Shown in pieces: positions 1-7,506 of a stretch of 64,000 nucleotides of DNA. Made by a program: the position numbers and the translations under genes. Under the pieces are notes generated by a model. That model was not told the DNA's origin and made no database searches. It saw nothing but the letters and a program-made list of their open reading frames with translations. This stretch comes from Methyloversatilis thermotolerans (GTDB lineage: Bacteria; Pseudomonadota; Gammaproteobacteria; Burkholderiales; Rhodocyclaceae), in contig NZ_KB889967.1 in assembly GCF_000372885.1 (NCBI RefSeq), positions 2,166,655 through 2,230,654 on the forward strand. The letters run 5' to 3'. The number at the start of each line of letters is the position of its first letter. Within the stretch, counting starts at the first letter, position 1.

Positions 1-10
1 AGCCGGCCGG

Positions 11-1501
11 TCAAGCCGCCGGCAGCGAAAATTCCAGCAAGGTACCGCGCGGTCGGCCCGGACCGATGGAAAACCTTCCGCGCAGCGCGTCCGCACGGTA
101 CTTCATGCCCAGCAGCCCGTGCGAACCGGTCTTGCTGCGGGCCTCTTCCGGCATGCCGATGCCGTCGTCCAGTATCGACATGTGGACCTGCCCGTCGTTC
201 ACCGAGATCGCGATCTTCACCAGGCTGGCCTGCGCGTGTTTGCGGATATTGGTAAGCGCCTCCTGCGCCACACGATAGATGGCGATGGCGCGATCGCGTT
301 CGAGCTCCAGTGATTCGGGCAGATCCAGTGCGACCTCGAACGGTGCAGCCGATGCACGCGTCTCTTCCGCCAGCGCCTCGAGCGCGGGCAGCAGCCCGAG
401 GTGGGTAAGCACCGTCGGCACCAGGCCCTCGATGACGCGCCGCTTGATCTGCACGCCCTGCTCCAGGATGTCGCAGACCCGCGTCAACGACTCGACATCG
501 GCGCTTTCCTGCTTGCGTGCTCGGCGCAGCAACATCGAAGCCTCCATGCGGCTGGCGGTCAGAATGGACCCCAGTTCGTCGTGCAGTTCGCGCGCCAGCG
601 CCGCCTTCTGTCGCTCCGCCTCGGTCTGCAGATGCGAGGCAAGTTCGGACAGCTCCTCGGTGCGTATGCGCACTAGCGCGTCGAGTTCGTCGCGCGCCGC
701 ACGCAGGCGATCCGCCACGAGCGCTTCGGCCTGGCTGCGCATGGCATAGGCACGCAGCAGAAGTATGAGCATCACCACCCCGGCGGCAATCACGACAATG
801 GCCGCCGCGCGCTGTCCCTCGATCTCCTCGCCAAGCAGCGTCATCTGCTCCTCGAGATAGGCGCGTTCGGTACGCACCAGCGGTTCGAGCGCGTCGCGCA
901 ACGCGGCCTGGTCGGTTACGGGAGGCAGAAAGGCGTCCATCACCTCCACCGGACTCGCGTTGTCGGGCAGCGCCCTGAGCCGCTGCAACTGTTCGGATTC
1001 GACAGCGAACAGCTGGCGCAACAACCTGACCCGGTCCTCGTCGATGCCGCGACGCGCCGCCCAGCCGAGCACTTGCGTCGACGCGTCGTTGAGACGCTGC
1101 AGCGCGTTCAGGTGCGCTTCCAGATGCGCGGGCGAGGGGTCCTCGACATAGCGCGCCTCGCTTGCAACCGCCTGTGCATTGTCATAGACGATATTGTTCA
1201 GCGCAGCGAGAGACAGCCGGGATGCATCGATCTCCCCGCGTTCGTCCTGCATGGACTGGTAGGTGATTTCCGAGAGCACCGCCAGCGCCACACCGATCAG
1301 CACCACCAGCAGGGCGCCCCAGCGAAAGCGTGCGATGCGCATGAGCACATTGTCGGTCAGTCGCTCGGCGCCATCGGTAGCCGACCCCGCTCTGCGTGCA
1401 GCCCTGGACAGCCCTTCGACCAGTGAGCGATGACGCACGCCGCGGCCAGCGTCAGACACGTCCGACGCTCCGCTCACGGGGCGGACGACATCCGCCCTCA
1501 C
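11..1501 (-). CDS. Membrane sensor histidine kinase, NarX/DegS-like (HisKA_3)
   Basis: Predicted inner-membrane sensor kinase that autophosphorylates on histidine and passes phosphate to a response regulator. Two membrane segments (about residues 61-79 and 232-250) flank a periplasmic domain of about 150 residues with no motif I recognise. A coiled region leads to a HisKA_3 dimerisation domain with the phospho-acceptor His307 in RELHDELGS. It ends in an HHATPase with Asn418, the DDGIGM box (445-450) and GSHGLLGM (459-466). The first start is GTG at 1501; an ATG at 1342, just before the first membrane segment, is an alternative. It diverges from the DUF1328 gene and two response regulators, of which the NarL-type one is the obvious partner. 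The stimulus is unknown. Confidence 0.88.
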   Translation of the reverse strand: MRADVVRPVSGASDVSDAGRGVRHRSLVEGLSRAARRAGSATDGAERLTDNVLMRIARFRWGALLVVLIGVALAVLSEITYQSMQDERGEIDASRLSLAALNNIVYDNAQAVASEARYVEDPSPAHLEAHLNALQRLNDASTQVLGWAARRGIDEDRVRLLRQLFAVESEQLQRLRALPDNASPVEVMDAFLPPVTDQAALRDALEPLVRTERAYLEEQMTLLGEEIEGQRAAAIVVIAAGVVMLILLLRAYAMRSQAEALVADRLRAARDELDALVRIRTEELSELASHLQTEAERQKAALARELHDELGSILTASRMEASMLLRRARKQESADVESLTRVCDILEQGVQIKRRVIEGLVPTVLTHLGLLPALEALAEETRASAAPFEVALDLPESLELERDRAIAIYRVAQEALTNIRKHAQASLVKIAISVNDGQVHMSILDDGIGMPEEARSKTGSHGLLGMKYRADALRGRFSIGPGRPRGTLLEFSLPAA

Positions 1502-1581
1502 TTGCCCGATCTAGGATGCAGCCATGGGAATCGCAAGCCACACACCGCGCAGCCCGCTCGTCAAATCGAAAGGAGCCTGTC

Positions 1582-1743
1582 ATGCTTCACTATGCCCTGA
1601 TATTTTTCATCGTCGCCCTGGTGGCGGCATTGTTCGGTTTTGGCGGCCTGGCCGCAAGTGCGGCAGGTATTGCAAAAGTCCTTTTTTTCGTGTTCCTTGC
1701 ATTGACCATCGCCTCGTTCGTGCTCGGTCTGTTCAAGCGCTGA
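1582..1743 (+). CDS. Small DUF1328 (YtjA-like) membrane protein
   Basis: A 53-residue, almost entirely hydrophobic protein with two membrane segments and the Gly/Ala-rich centre typical of DUF1328 proteins, ending FKR. The ATG follows a clear AGGAG ribosome site at 1571-1575, which decides the start over longer in-frame options. It lies 39 bases upstream of the NarL-type regulator and between that gene and its likely kinase, so it may be co-expressed with the signalling genes. The family is widespread in proteobacteria and often stress-induced; its molecular role is unknown. Confidence 0.85.
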   Translation: MLHYALIFFIVALVAALFGFGGLAASAAGIAKVLFFVFLALTIASFVLGLFKR

Positions 1744-1782
1744 CCTCACCGGCAATCCATCGTTTCCACGGCCCATAGAATC

Positions 1783-2421
1783 ATGCAAAAAAAACGCGTC
1801 CTGCTCGCCGACGACCACCAGATCGTGCGCAATGGTCTGCGCCAGTTGATCGACGCGGAGCCCGATCTGGAAGTCGTGGCCGAAGCATCCACCAGTGCGG
1901 AAACGCTCACCCTGCTGCGCCAGCACGAAGTGGATGTGCTGCTGCTGGACATTTCGATGCCGGACCGCGACGGCATGGATACCCTGCGCCTTCTGCGTTC
2001 GCATCGCGCCGAACTGCCGGTGCTCATCATCAGCGCCTACGCGGAAGAACAGTACGCTCTCAACATGCTGCGTGCCGGGGCCAATGGCTATATCCGCAAG
2101 GATGCCGACGTGGACGACATCCTGTCCGCGATACGCACCGTGCTGCGCGGCCGCCGTTATGTCAGCGACACCGTGGCCGACCTGCTGACGCAGCGCCTGA
2201 ATGGCGACGCCGACGCGCCCGCGCATCAGCAGTTGTCGGAACGCGAATTCCAGGTGCTGCACAAGCTGGCCACCGGCAAATCGGTCACGGAAATCGCGGA
2301 CGAGCTTTTCATCAGCGTGAAAAGCGTCAGTACCTACCGCAGCCGGCTGCTCACCAAGCTCAACCTGAAGAGCAACGCCGAACTGACCTACTACGCGCTG
2401 AAGAATGGACTGATCGAATGA
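1783..2421 (+). CDS. NarL/FixJ-family response regulator
   Basis: Cytoplasmic transcription regulator of 212 residues. The N-terminal receiver has the acidic pair Asp10/Asp11, phospho-acceptor Asp56 (in LLLDISMP), Ser84 at the switch position and Lys106. A LuxR-type helix-turn-helix covers about residues 148-205 (LSEREFQVL ... EIADELFISVKSVSTY). It is the probable target of the divergent HisKA_3 kinase, since this kinase and regulator pairing is the classical NarX/NarL arrangement. Its stop overlaps the start of the next receiver protein (ATGA), indicating translational coupling. Target genes cannot be read from the sequence. Confidence 0.9.
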   Translation: MQKKRVLLADDHQIVRNGLRQLIDAEPDLEVVAEASTSAETLTLLRQHEVDVLLLDISMPDRDGMDTLRLLRSHRAELPVLIISAYAEEQYALNMLRAGANGYIRKDADVDDILSAIRTVLRGRRYVSDTVADLLTQRLNGDADAPAHQQLSEREFQVLHKLATGKSVTEIADELFISVKSVSTYRSRLLTKLNLKSNAELTYYALKNGLIE

Positions 2422-2942
2422 ATACCGATGTCGGCTCCGACCTACATACCGGTCCGGCCAGCCATGGGAAACTCGCCTACACTCATGGACAGGTCCCGCC
2501 TGCCCCGTCATCCGATTCGGTCCAGCATCGCGCCGTGCATGCGCAAGAACCTTCAGACAATGTCCAGACGCTGCGCCGCCGCCCGTTGAGGGTGCTGCTG
2601 GTCGAGGACTCTCTGCTCATCCGCAAGCATCTGGTATCGCTACTGGAGGATACCGATGGCGTCACCGTGTGCGGCGAGGTCGATAGCGAGGCCGACGCCA
2701 TCACTGCGCTGCGCATCGGACGCTTCGATGCGGTGGTGGTCGATCTGCAACTGCGCGAAGGCAGCGGCTTCGGCGTGCTGCAACACCTGAAGCAACATCA
2801 TCCGGACCTGCTGTCCATCGTGCTCACCAACAGCAACTCCCCGGCCATGCGCGCCCGCAGCATGGCGATGGGCGCCCACCATTTCCTCGACAAGTCCAGC
2901 GAATTCGAACGCGTGGCCGACCTGCTCGAAGGCCTGCGCTGA
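2418..2942 (+). CDS. Receiver-only response regulator
   Basis: A 174-residue single-domain response regulator. An unstructured leader of about 55 residues precedes a complete receiver domain with Glu63/Asp64, phospho-acceptor Asp109 (VVVDLQLREG), Thr137 and Lys159. There is no output domain after the receiver, so it probably acts by protein contact or as a phosphate sink in the same pathway as the preceding NarL-type regulator, with which it overlaps by four bases. The long leader is unusual for a CheY-like protein, but I see no better start codon closer to the domain. Confidence 0.8.
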   Translation: MNTDVGSDLHTGPASHGKLAYTHGQVPPAPSSDSVQHRAVHAQEPSDNVQTLRRRPLRVLLVEDSLLIRKHLVSLLEDTDGVTVCGEVDSEADAITALRIGRFDAVVVDLQLREGSGFGVLQHLKQHHPDLLSIVLTNSNSPAMRARSMAMGAHHFLDKSSEFERVADLLEGLR

Positions 2943-2951
2943 ACGCCGCGA

Positions 2952-3887
2952 TCAGCGTACGCCGAGCAGGCTACCGCCGCACCCTCCCTCCACATCCACC
3001 CACAGATGCGGCAACCCGAGTCCGACGAGCCAGTCCGCGCCCCCGTGCTGCTTGAGCATCGCGATGGTGGATGCGCTGCCCGCGACGAGACAGAAGTCCG
3101 CCACCACGGTCACTGACGCCAGCACGCTCACCGGCCAGCCGGTGCGCGGGTCGAGTATATGGCCATAGCGCCGACCATCGATCACCTTGCATCGTGCGTA
3201 ATCACCGCTGGTGGCCACCGCCCCCCGGCTCAGACTGAGCACGCCCGCCACTTCACCAGCCGTACGTGGATGCTGGATACCGATCTGCCAGGGCTGCCCG
3301 TCAGGTTGCGGCCCCATGACGCGCAAATCGCCACCGAGATTGATCAAGCCGTGCCGTACCCCGGCATCGAGGCAGAGTGCGGTACAGCGGTCGACCGCGT
3401 ATTCCTTCACGATGCCTCCGAAATCGATTTCCATGCCTGCCGGAAAGCCGATCTGCGGGCGCATCCAGTCCACCCGATGCCAGCCGACGCGGGCACGCAG
3501 CCTGTCGATCACCTGTGGATCGGGAGGACTGCCATCACGCAGACGCCATGCCTCGCGCAGCACCCCGGACGTCACGTCGAACAGGCCGTCGCTCTGCCGA
3601 TGGCAGGTGTCCGCGTAATCGAACAAAAGGGCGGTCTCTTCATCCACCTCGATCCGCCCGCCCCGCGCCGCCACCGCGTTGATCTGCGACAGAAGGCTGT
3701 CCGGGCGGTAACGCGAATAGCGCTGCTCCAGCCGAGCGACCTCCGCCGTCACGGCCGCGATCAGCGCCGCGGCGCGCGCGCCATCCTGCAGGAAGATGCG
3801 AAGCTCGCACGGCGATCCCATGGCGGCGAAGAAGTGTTCATGGATGAGTACAGGCTCTGCAGCCACACGGGTTTCCCGATCAAGCAT
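2952..3887 (-). CDS. ApbE-like FAD:protein FMN transferase
   Basis: 311 residues of the ApbE fold. ApbE enzymes cleave FAD and attach FMN to a Thr/Ser of a target protein. Family blocks are present: FDVTSG (103-108), DFGGIVKEYAVD (155-166), NLGGDLR (183-189) and HILDPRTGWP (243-252). Two oddities stand out. No signal peptide or lipobox is visible, although most ApbEs are exported. In the last block, where the family normally has an Mg-binding Asp four residues before a Thr, this protein has Gly270 before Thr274. It is the last gene of the TlpA-DUF4266-DUF3570 operon, starting 6 bases after DUF3570. Transferase activity is therefore likely by family but not assured. Confidence 0.85.
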   Translation of the reverse strand: MLDRETRVAAEPVLIHEHFFAAMGSPCELRIFLQDGARAAALIAAVTAEVARLEQRYSRYRPDSLLSQINAVAARGGRIEVDEETALLFDYADTCHRQSDGLFDVTSGVLREAWRLRDGSPPDPQVIDRLRARVGWHRVDWMRPQIGFPAGMEIDFGGIVKEYAVDRCTALCLDAGVRHGLINLGGDLRVMGPQPDGQPWQIGIQHPRTAGEVAGVLSLSRGAVATSGDYARCKVIDGRRYGHILDPRTGWPVSVLASVTVVADFCLVAGSASTIAMLKQHGGADWLVGLGLPHLWVDVEGGCGGSLLGVR

Positions 3888-3893
3888 CGGGCC

Positions 3894-6596
3894 TCAGAAT
3901 GACATGTTCCAGTTCAGCGCGAGCGTATGGCCGCGCTCGAGCTGATAGCCGCGCACCTTTTCGCTGACGGGCATGATCCATTCCAGCGCGATCCGGTCGC
4001 CCTCGCGTTCCCGCCCCGGCAGCACCATGCTGGCACCGAAGCCGATGTCGACATAGCGACCGCCGGTGTTCGATGCCAGATCGGCAGGGCTGTGCACGGC
4101 ATGGACATAGCTCGTGTTGCCGAAGGCATCGAGCACCTCGTTCTCACCCTTCAGCGCACCCCGCACACTGCCCTGCGCGGTGTATATGCCGCGCACTGAA
4201 AGCGAAAAACGCGAGCTCGGACGCCAGCCCAGCCATCCGGTTGCCTGCAGCACATCGCCCAGCACACAGCCGGACTTGTTGCGGTGGTCCGGCCGGAGCA
4301 CTGCGGACAACTGCCCCCCCCAACTGCGCCTGCCCGCGCTGCCCGCCAGCGTGAGCGAGGGCATCAGATCCCAGGTCCCGCTGCCGGTCTGCATGCCAAA
4401 GTCCATCAGATCGCCGCCATGATGTGCCATGCGCTCGTCGATCGAGCCGGTCGGGATGCTGACGCCCAAGGCAGCGTGCGCATGCATGCCTGCGGGCGCA
4501 GGCAGCCGGAACAGCACCGCGGCCGTGGTGTCCCCGAAACCGCCCGTGGTGTGCGCCGACAGATCCATCGCGCCATGTGAATGCCCACCGAGCGAGGTGT
4601 AGAAGCCGCCCTGCAAGGCGTCATTCTTCATCGACATGCTCATCAGATGGGGCATGAGCATCAGGTTGATATCGGCAGTGGGCGCATACATCAGGTGCAG
4701 CATGTGCATATGCATCACCATTTCGCTCGGTCTGACCGGGCAGCCGAGGGACCCGCACGATGCGAGCACCTCGGCGTCGGACGCGCGACGCGACCCGGTC
4801 ACCATATGCCCCGCCTGCCGCGTGAATCGGTAGGAATAGCTCGCCATGAATGCACCCGGGCTGCTCATCATGTGGGCATCCATGACGCCGGCTGGCGCAT
4901 CGGCACCCGCATGATCATTGTGCTCATGATGATCGTGGTGAGCATGGTGTGCGTGAGGGTCCGTCGCCGCGAGTTCGTCCGGCATTGGCCGGGGCACGGC
5001 CGGACCGCCGAAGGCGTAGTTCAGTCCGACGCTGATCATGTCGGAATGGAAATCGGCGAAACGGTCTTCACCGCCGCCGCCCCACTTCAGGCTGCCGGCG
5101 TGACGGTAGCGCTCGTAGCTGATGTCCAGCCGCATGTCGTCGAACACGCGCCGGCTCACGATGACACCGTAGCTGATCGCGCCAAAGCCGGACAGCCGCT
5201 GGTCGCTCGACCAGTTGTCGACCGGGATGCGCGAGAAATCCAGATTGCCGCTGCTGTCCTGCGGGAAGCGCTGCACAAAGAGAAAATAGGGGCTGTAGAA
5301 CTCAGCCGCGGTCTGCGTGTAGTAGCGCACACGCGGCGTCAGTGTCCACGCGCCTGCCGTCTGCACCCACTTCAGTTCCAGCGTATCGGCGCGTACGCCC
5401 CAGTCGTCGCGCGAATGGCTGTAGTCGATGTGGGCGGCCGCATCGAAGCGGCCGATGTAGCGCGCAAGATGCAGATTCCAGGTGAACTGGTTGCGCACGT
5501 CAGGGCGCTTCTCCGGCACGGTGAACACCGGTGTGCGCAGGAAATTGAAGGCCGAGGGCGTGGTGGGATCGGCAAACGCCAGCGCCACCAGCTTGTGCGG
5601 ATTCTCGAGAAAGCCCTCGCTGCGCGCATAGCTCAGACTGGTCGACATCACGGTGCTGCGGTCGATCACCTGGGTCAGCCCTACATTGAAGGCGACGTCC
5701 TTGCGCTGGCCCCGCCATCGCAGCGATTCGTTCTGATCGGTGGCCAGCCCGGAGGAATCGGTGCCCGCGGTCGGCACGCTCACGATGCGCGATCCGGACT
5801 GCGCGTTCTGGTACAGGCGGTAATCGATGTAGTTGCTGATTGTGCCCAGACGCGCATCGATATCGCTGCGCTTGGTACTCGCCCCCATCGCCAGCGACGT
5901 GAGTTTGCTGTTGAAATCCAGGCGCAATCGTCCACCAAAGGATCGCGACCAGTAATCAGGCTCGTCAGACAGGCTGGCGTTCAGATCCAGACCCGCTTCA
6001 TCCCATTCGCGTGCATAGGACAGGCGTCCCTGATGCCGCGTTTCAGGTGACGCGGAGGTCATCACGTTCACGATCTGCGGCGCGCGCTGTCCGGTGGCCA
6101 GCGCGATCGGCTGCAGCGTCTGGCGATCCACCCGCATGTAGCGCGGAAGCGCCGTCCCGGCGAGCGGATTGGAATCGACGTACAGCGAGGCGCCCGTCGT
6201 GGTGGCGAGGAAGCCAAGCGGGGCCGTGGCGTAGGGCGTGGCGCCAGACCACGTGTCCTGGGAAAAATCCAGCGACACCGAGGACCGATCATCGATACGC
6301 AGACGGGCGCCGCCGCGGGCGGTATCGACCTGTAGTGCATCCGGACGCTGCAGGTCGCTGGCGGGCCCCCGCACGAACGCTCGGCCACCTTCCGAATAGT
6401 GGCTGTAATTCAGATAGGCCTGATCGACTTCCAACGCCTGCGCCGATGCAGGCACCATGTTCGGCAACGCAGCGGCCGCCATCATGAGCGCCTGCAGGGC
6501 ATCCGCCGGCGCGCGAGCAGCCATCGGCCGGCAGGTGGCAAGCAAGCGACGCAGCAGACGGCTCGGGCAGCGCCGCCTGCGTTCAATAGCAGCCAC
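3894..6596 (-). CDS. DUF3570 outer-membrane protein fused to a His/Met-rich barrel domain
   Basis: About 900 residues. After an Arg-rich leader and a probable signal sequence (ending near PASAQA) comes a DUF3570 region of alternating beta-strand character, ending in a short VGLNYAFGG strand. A His-rich linker follows (nucleotides about 4880-4970). The C-terminal half starts with a Met/His-dense stretch (about 4620-4730) and contains beta-barrel strands ending in an aromatic Phe, as in outer-membrane proteins; it resembles metal-associated Phenol_MetA_deg-like transporters. A DTWSGAT sequence (6237-6257) matches the ApbE flavinylation consensus. The start is uncertain: GTG 6596 overlaps the end of the DUF4266 gene, GTG 6602 is possible, and the first clear ATG is 6524. 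Function of DUF3570 is unknown. Confidence 0.75.
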   Translation of the reverse strand: MAAIERRRRCPSRLLRRLLATCRPMAARAPADALQALMMAAAALPNMVPASAQALEVDQAYLNYSHYSEGGRAFVRGPASDLQRPDALQVDTARGGARLRIDDRSSVSLDFSQDTWSGATPYATAPLGFLATTTGASLYVDSNPLAGTALPRYMRVDRQTLQPIALATGQRAPQIVNVMTSASPETRHQGRLSYAREWDEAGLDLNASLSDEPDYWSRSFGGRLRLDFNSKLTSLAMGASTKRSDIDARLGTISNYIDYRLYQNAQSGSRIVSVPTAGTDSSGLATDQNESLRWRGQRKDVAFNVGLTQVIDRSTVMSTSLSYARSEGFLENPHKLVALAFADPTTPSAFNFLRTPVFTVPEKRPDVRNQFTWNLHLARYIGRFDAAAHIDYSHSRDDWGVRADTLELKWVQTAGAWTLTPRVRYYTQTAAEFYSPYFLFVQRFPQDSSGNLDFSRIPVDNWSSDQRLSGFGAISYGVIVSRRVFDDMRLDISYERYRHAGSLKWGGGGEDRFADFHSDMISVGLNYAFGGPAVPRPMPDELAATDPHAHHAHHDHHEHNDHAGADAPAGVMDAHMMSSPGAFMASYSYRFTRQAGHMVTGSRRASDAEVLASCGSLGCPVRPSEMVMHMHMLHLMYAPTADINLMLMPHLMSMSMKNDALQGGFYTSLGGHSHGAMDLSAHTTGGFGDTTAAVLFRLPAPAGMHAHAALGVSIPTGSIDERMAHHGGDLMDFGMQTGSGTWDLMPSLTLAGSAGRRSWGGQLSAVLRPDHRNKSGCVLGDVLQATGWLGWRPSSRFSLSVRGIYTAQGSVRGALKGENEVLDAFGNTSYVHAVHSPADLASNTGGRYVDIGFGASMVLPGREREGDRIALEWIMPVSEKVRGYQLERGHTLALNWNMSF
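6237..6257 (-). other. Candidate ApbE flavinylation motif DTWSGAT in the DUF3570 protein
   Basis: The seven codons read D-T-W-S-G-A-T. NqrB, NqrC, RnfG and FMN_bind proteins are flavinylated by ApbE on the last Thr of a Dxx(S/T)GAT motif. The match lies in the mature part of the protein encoded directly upstream of the ApbE gene. A weaker relative, NVMTSAS, occurs about 57 residues later. Whether the site is really modified is inference. Confidence 0.45.
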
Positions 6597-6792
6597 AACC
6601 ACCTCCCTGCCCCGCAGCGCCGGCAGATCCCGCTTCACGGCTGGAATAGACGTGCTCCTGCCCGGCACGCTGTACCGGGTGAGGTTCCAGTTCCATGCCC
6701 GGACGTGCGAGATCGCCGCGCTCCCAGGCGGGCACATGGGCGCACCCGGTCACGCCGAGCAGCGACAGCATGGCAAGGCTGCGCCACCTCAT
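6583..6792 (-). CDS. DUF4266 mini-lipoprotein with Cys-Gly tail
   Basis: A 69-residue predicted lipoprotein. A hydrophobic signal is followed by the lipobox VTGC (Cys17), then the family-typical stretch with AWERGDLARPGMELEP and a polar middle. The C-terminus ends in a Gly-rich tail with two cysteines (Cys66 and Cys68, GGGCGCY). The ATG overlaps the stop of the thioredoxin gene (ATGA) and its end overlaps the likely GTG start of the DUF3570 gene, so all three are translationally coupled. DUF4266 proteins travel with DUF3570 and ApbE; no function is established to my knowledge. The tail could hold a metal or be a substrate of the neighbouring thioredoxin. Confidence 0.85.
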   Translation of the reverse strand: MRWRSLAMLSLLGVTGCAHVPAWERGDLARPGMELEPHPVQRAGQEHVYSSREAGSAGAAGQGGGCGCY

Positions 6793-7325
6793 TGCGGGGG
6801 GCCTGCCAGCGCGCGCTCGATCGCCTGCCGGCGGGCGGCCAGATCGGAGGACCGGAAGCCGCGATGCACCTCGATGATCCGTCCGTCCCGGGACACCAGA
6901 TAGGACGACGGCATCGCCTTTACGTCAAAGGCGCGCGGGCAGTCGCCGCGCGGATCGATGGCGGTACGGAAAGCGGCCGGATAGCGAGCGAGAAAGCGCC
7001 GCGCATCATCCGGGCGCTCGTCGACGCTGATGCCGACAATGGTCAGGCCGCGCTCGCCAAATTCCTTGTGCAGCGCGTTCAGGTAGGCGAAGGACTGGGC
7101 ACAGGGTGCGCACCACGAGGCCCAGAAATCGATCAGCAGAACCTCTCCACGCAAGGCCCGTACATCCACGGCAACATCGCCCTGGCGCAGGCTATCGGCC
7201 ACACAAGGCGGCAGTTCGGGCGCAGGCGGCGACGATCCTGCAAGGGCGCAGCCGCTCGCAAGCGGCCACGCCAACAGGGCAATCCGGAGTACGAGCCGGT
7301 GCGACGTTCGACATGTGTTGATCAC
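6789..7325 (-). CDS. TlpA-like periplasmic thioredoxin lipoprotein
   Basis: 178 residues with a thioredoxin fold of the TlpA/ResA class. The N-terminus is a signal sequence ending in a plausible lipobox (ASGC, Cys26), so it is probably anchored in the periplasm. The redox site is WCAPC (Cys72 and Cys75) and the cis-proline is Pro139 in AMPSS. Such proteins reduce or exchange disulfides of envelope proteins or cytochrome apoproteins. As the first gene of the operon, its natural client may be the two-cysteine tail of the DUF4266 lipoprotein, although that is inference. Two extra cysteines (Cys41 and Cys129) flank the core. Confidence 0.88.
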   Translation of the reverse strand: MINTCRTSHRLVLRIALLAWPLASGCALAGSSPPAPELPPCVADSLRQGDVAVDVRALRGEVLLIDFWASWCAPCAQSFAYLNALHKEFGERGLTIVGISVDERPDDARRFLARYPAAFRTAIDPRGDCPRAFDVKAMPSSYLVSRDGRIIEVHRGFRSSDLAARRQAIERALAGPPQ

Positions 7326-7390
7326 GGAAGCGAAATACGAAAGGGATCGGTACCGGCCTGCATGCTAGTCCGAGCCCGGCCCGGCTCACC

Positions 7391-7415
7391 TGCGACAATT
7401 TGTCGCGTTGTCGCA
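7391..7415 (+). promoter_or_regulatory. Inverted repeat upstream of PEP-CTERM gene, possible regulator site
   Basis: TGCGACA-N3-TGTCGCG at 7391-7407 is a near-perfect inverted repeat, followed at 7409-7415 by a further half-site TGTCGCA. It lies about 95 bases before the PEP-CTERM start at 7507. The same architecture recurs at 14507-14523 in front of another PEP-CTERM gene, which suggests a shared regulator. The regulator is not identified. Confidence 0.5.
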
Positions 7416-7506
7416 GCGACCGCCGCACACTTAATCTCCACGTGGACAGCGTCTGCCCGACTCCAGTCGACGGCGATCACACCATTCATCATTCCGAGGA
7501 GATTTC

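Noticed and set aside
4581..6050. A 489-codon plus-strand open frame opposite the DUF3570 gene
   Set aside because: Antisense shadow: composition is dominated by His, Arg and Ala, and the opposite strand reads as a genuine outer-membrane protein.
7408..7506. Sigma-54 promoter before the PEP-CTERM gene
   Set aside because: The only GG...GC pair found has a 9-base rather than 10-base gap and poor flanks.
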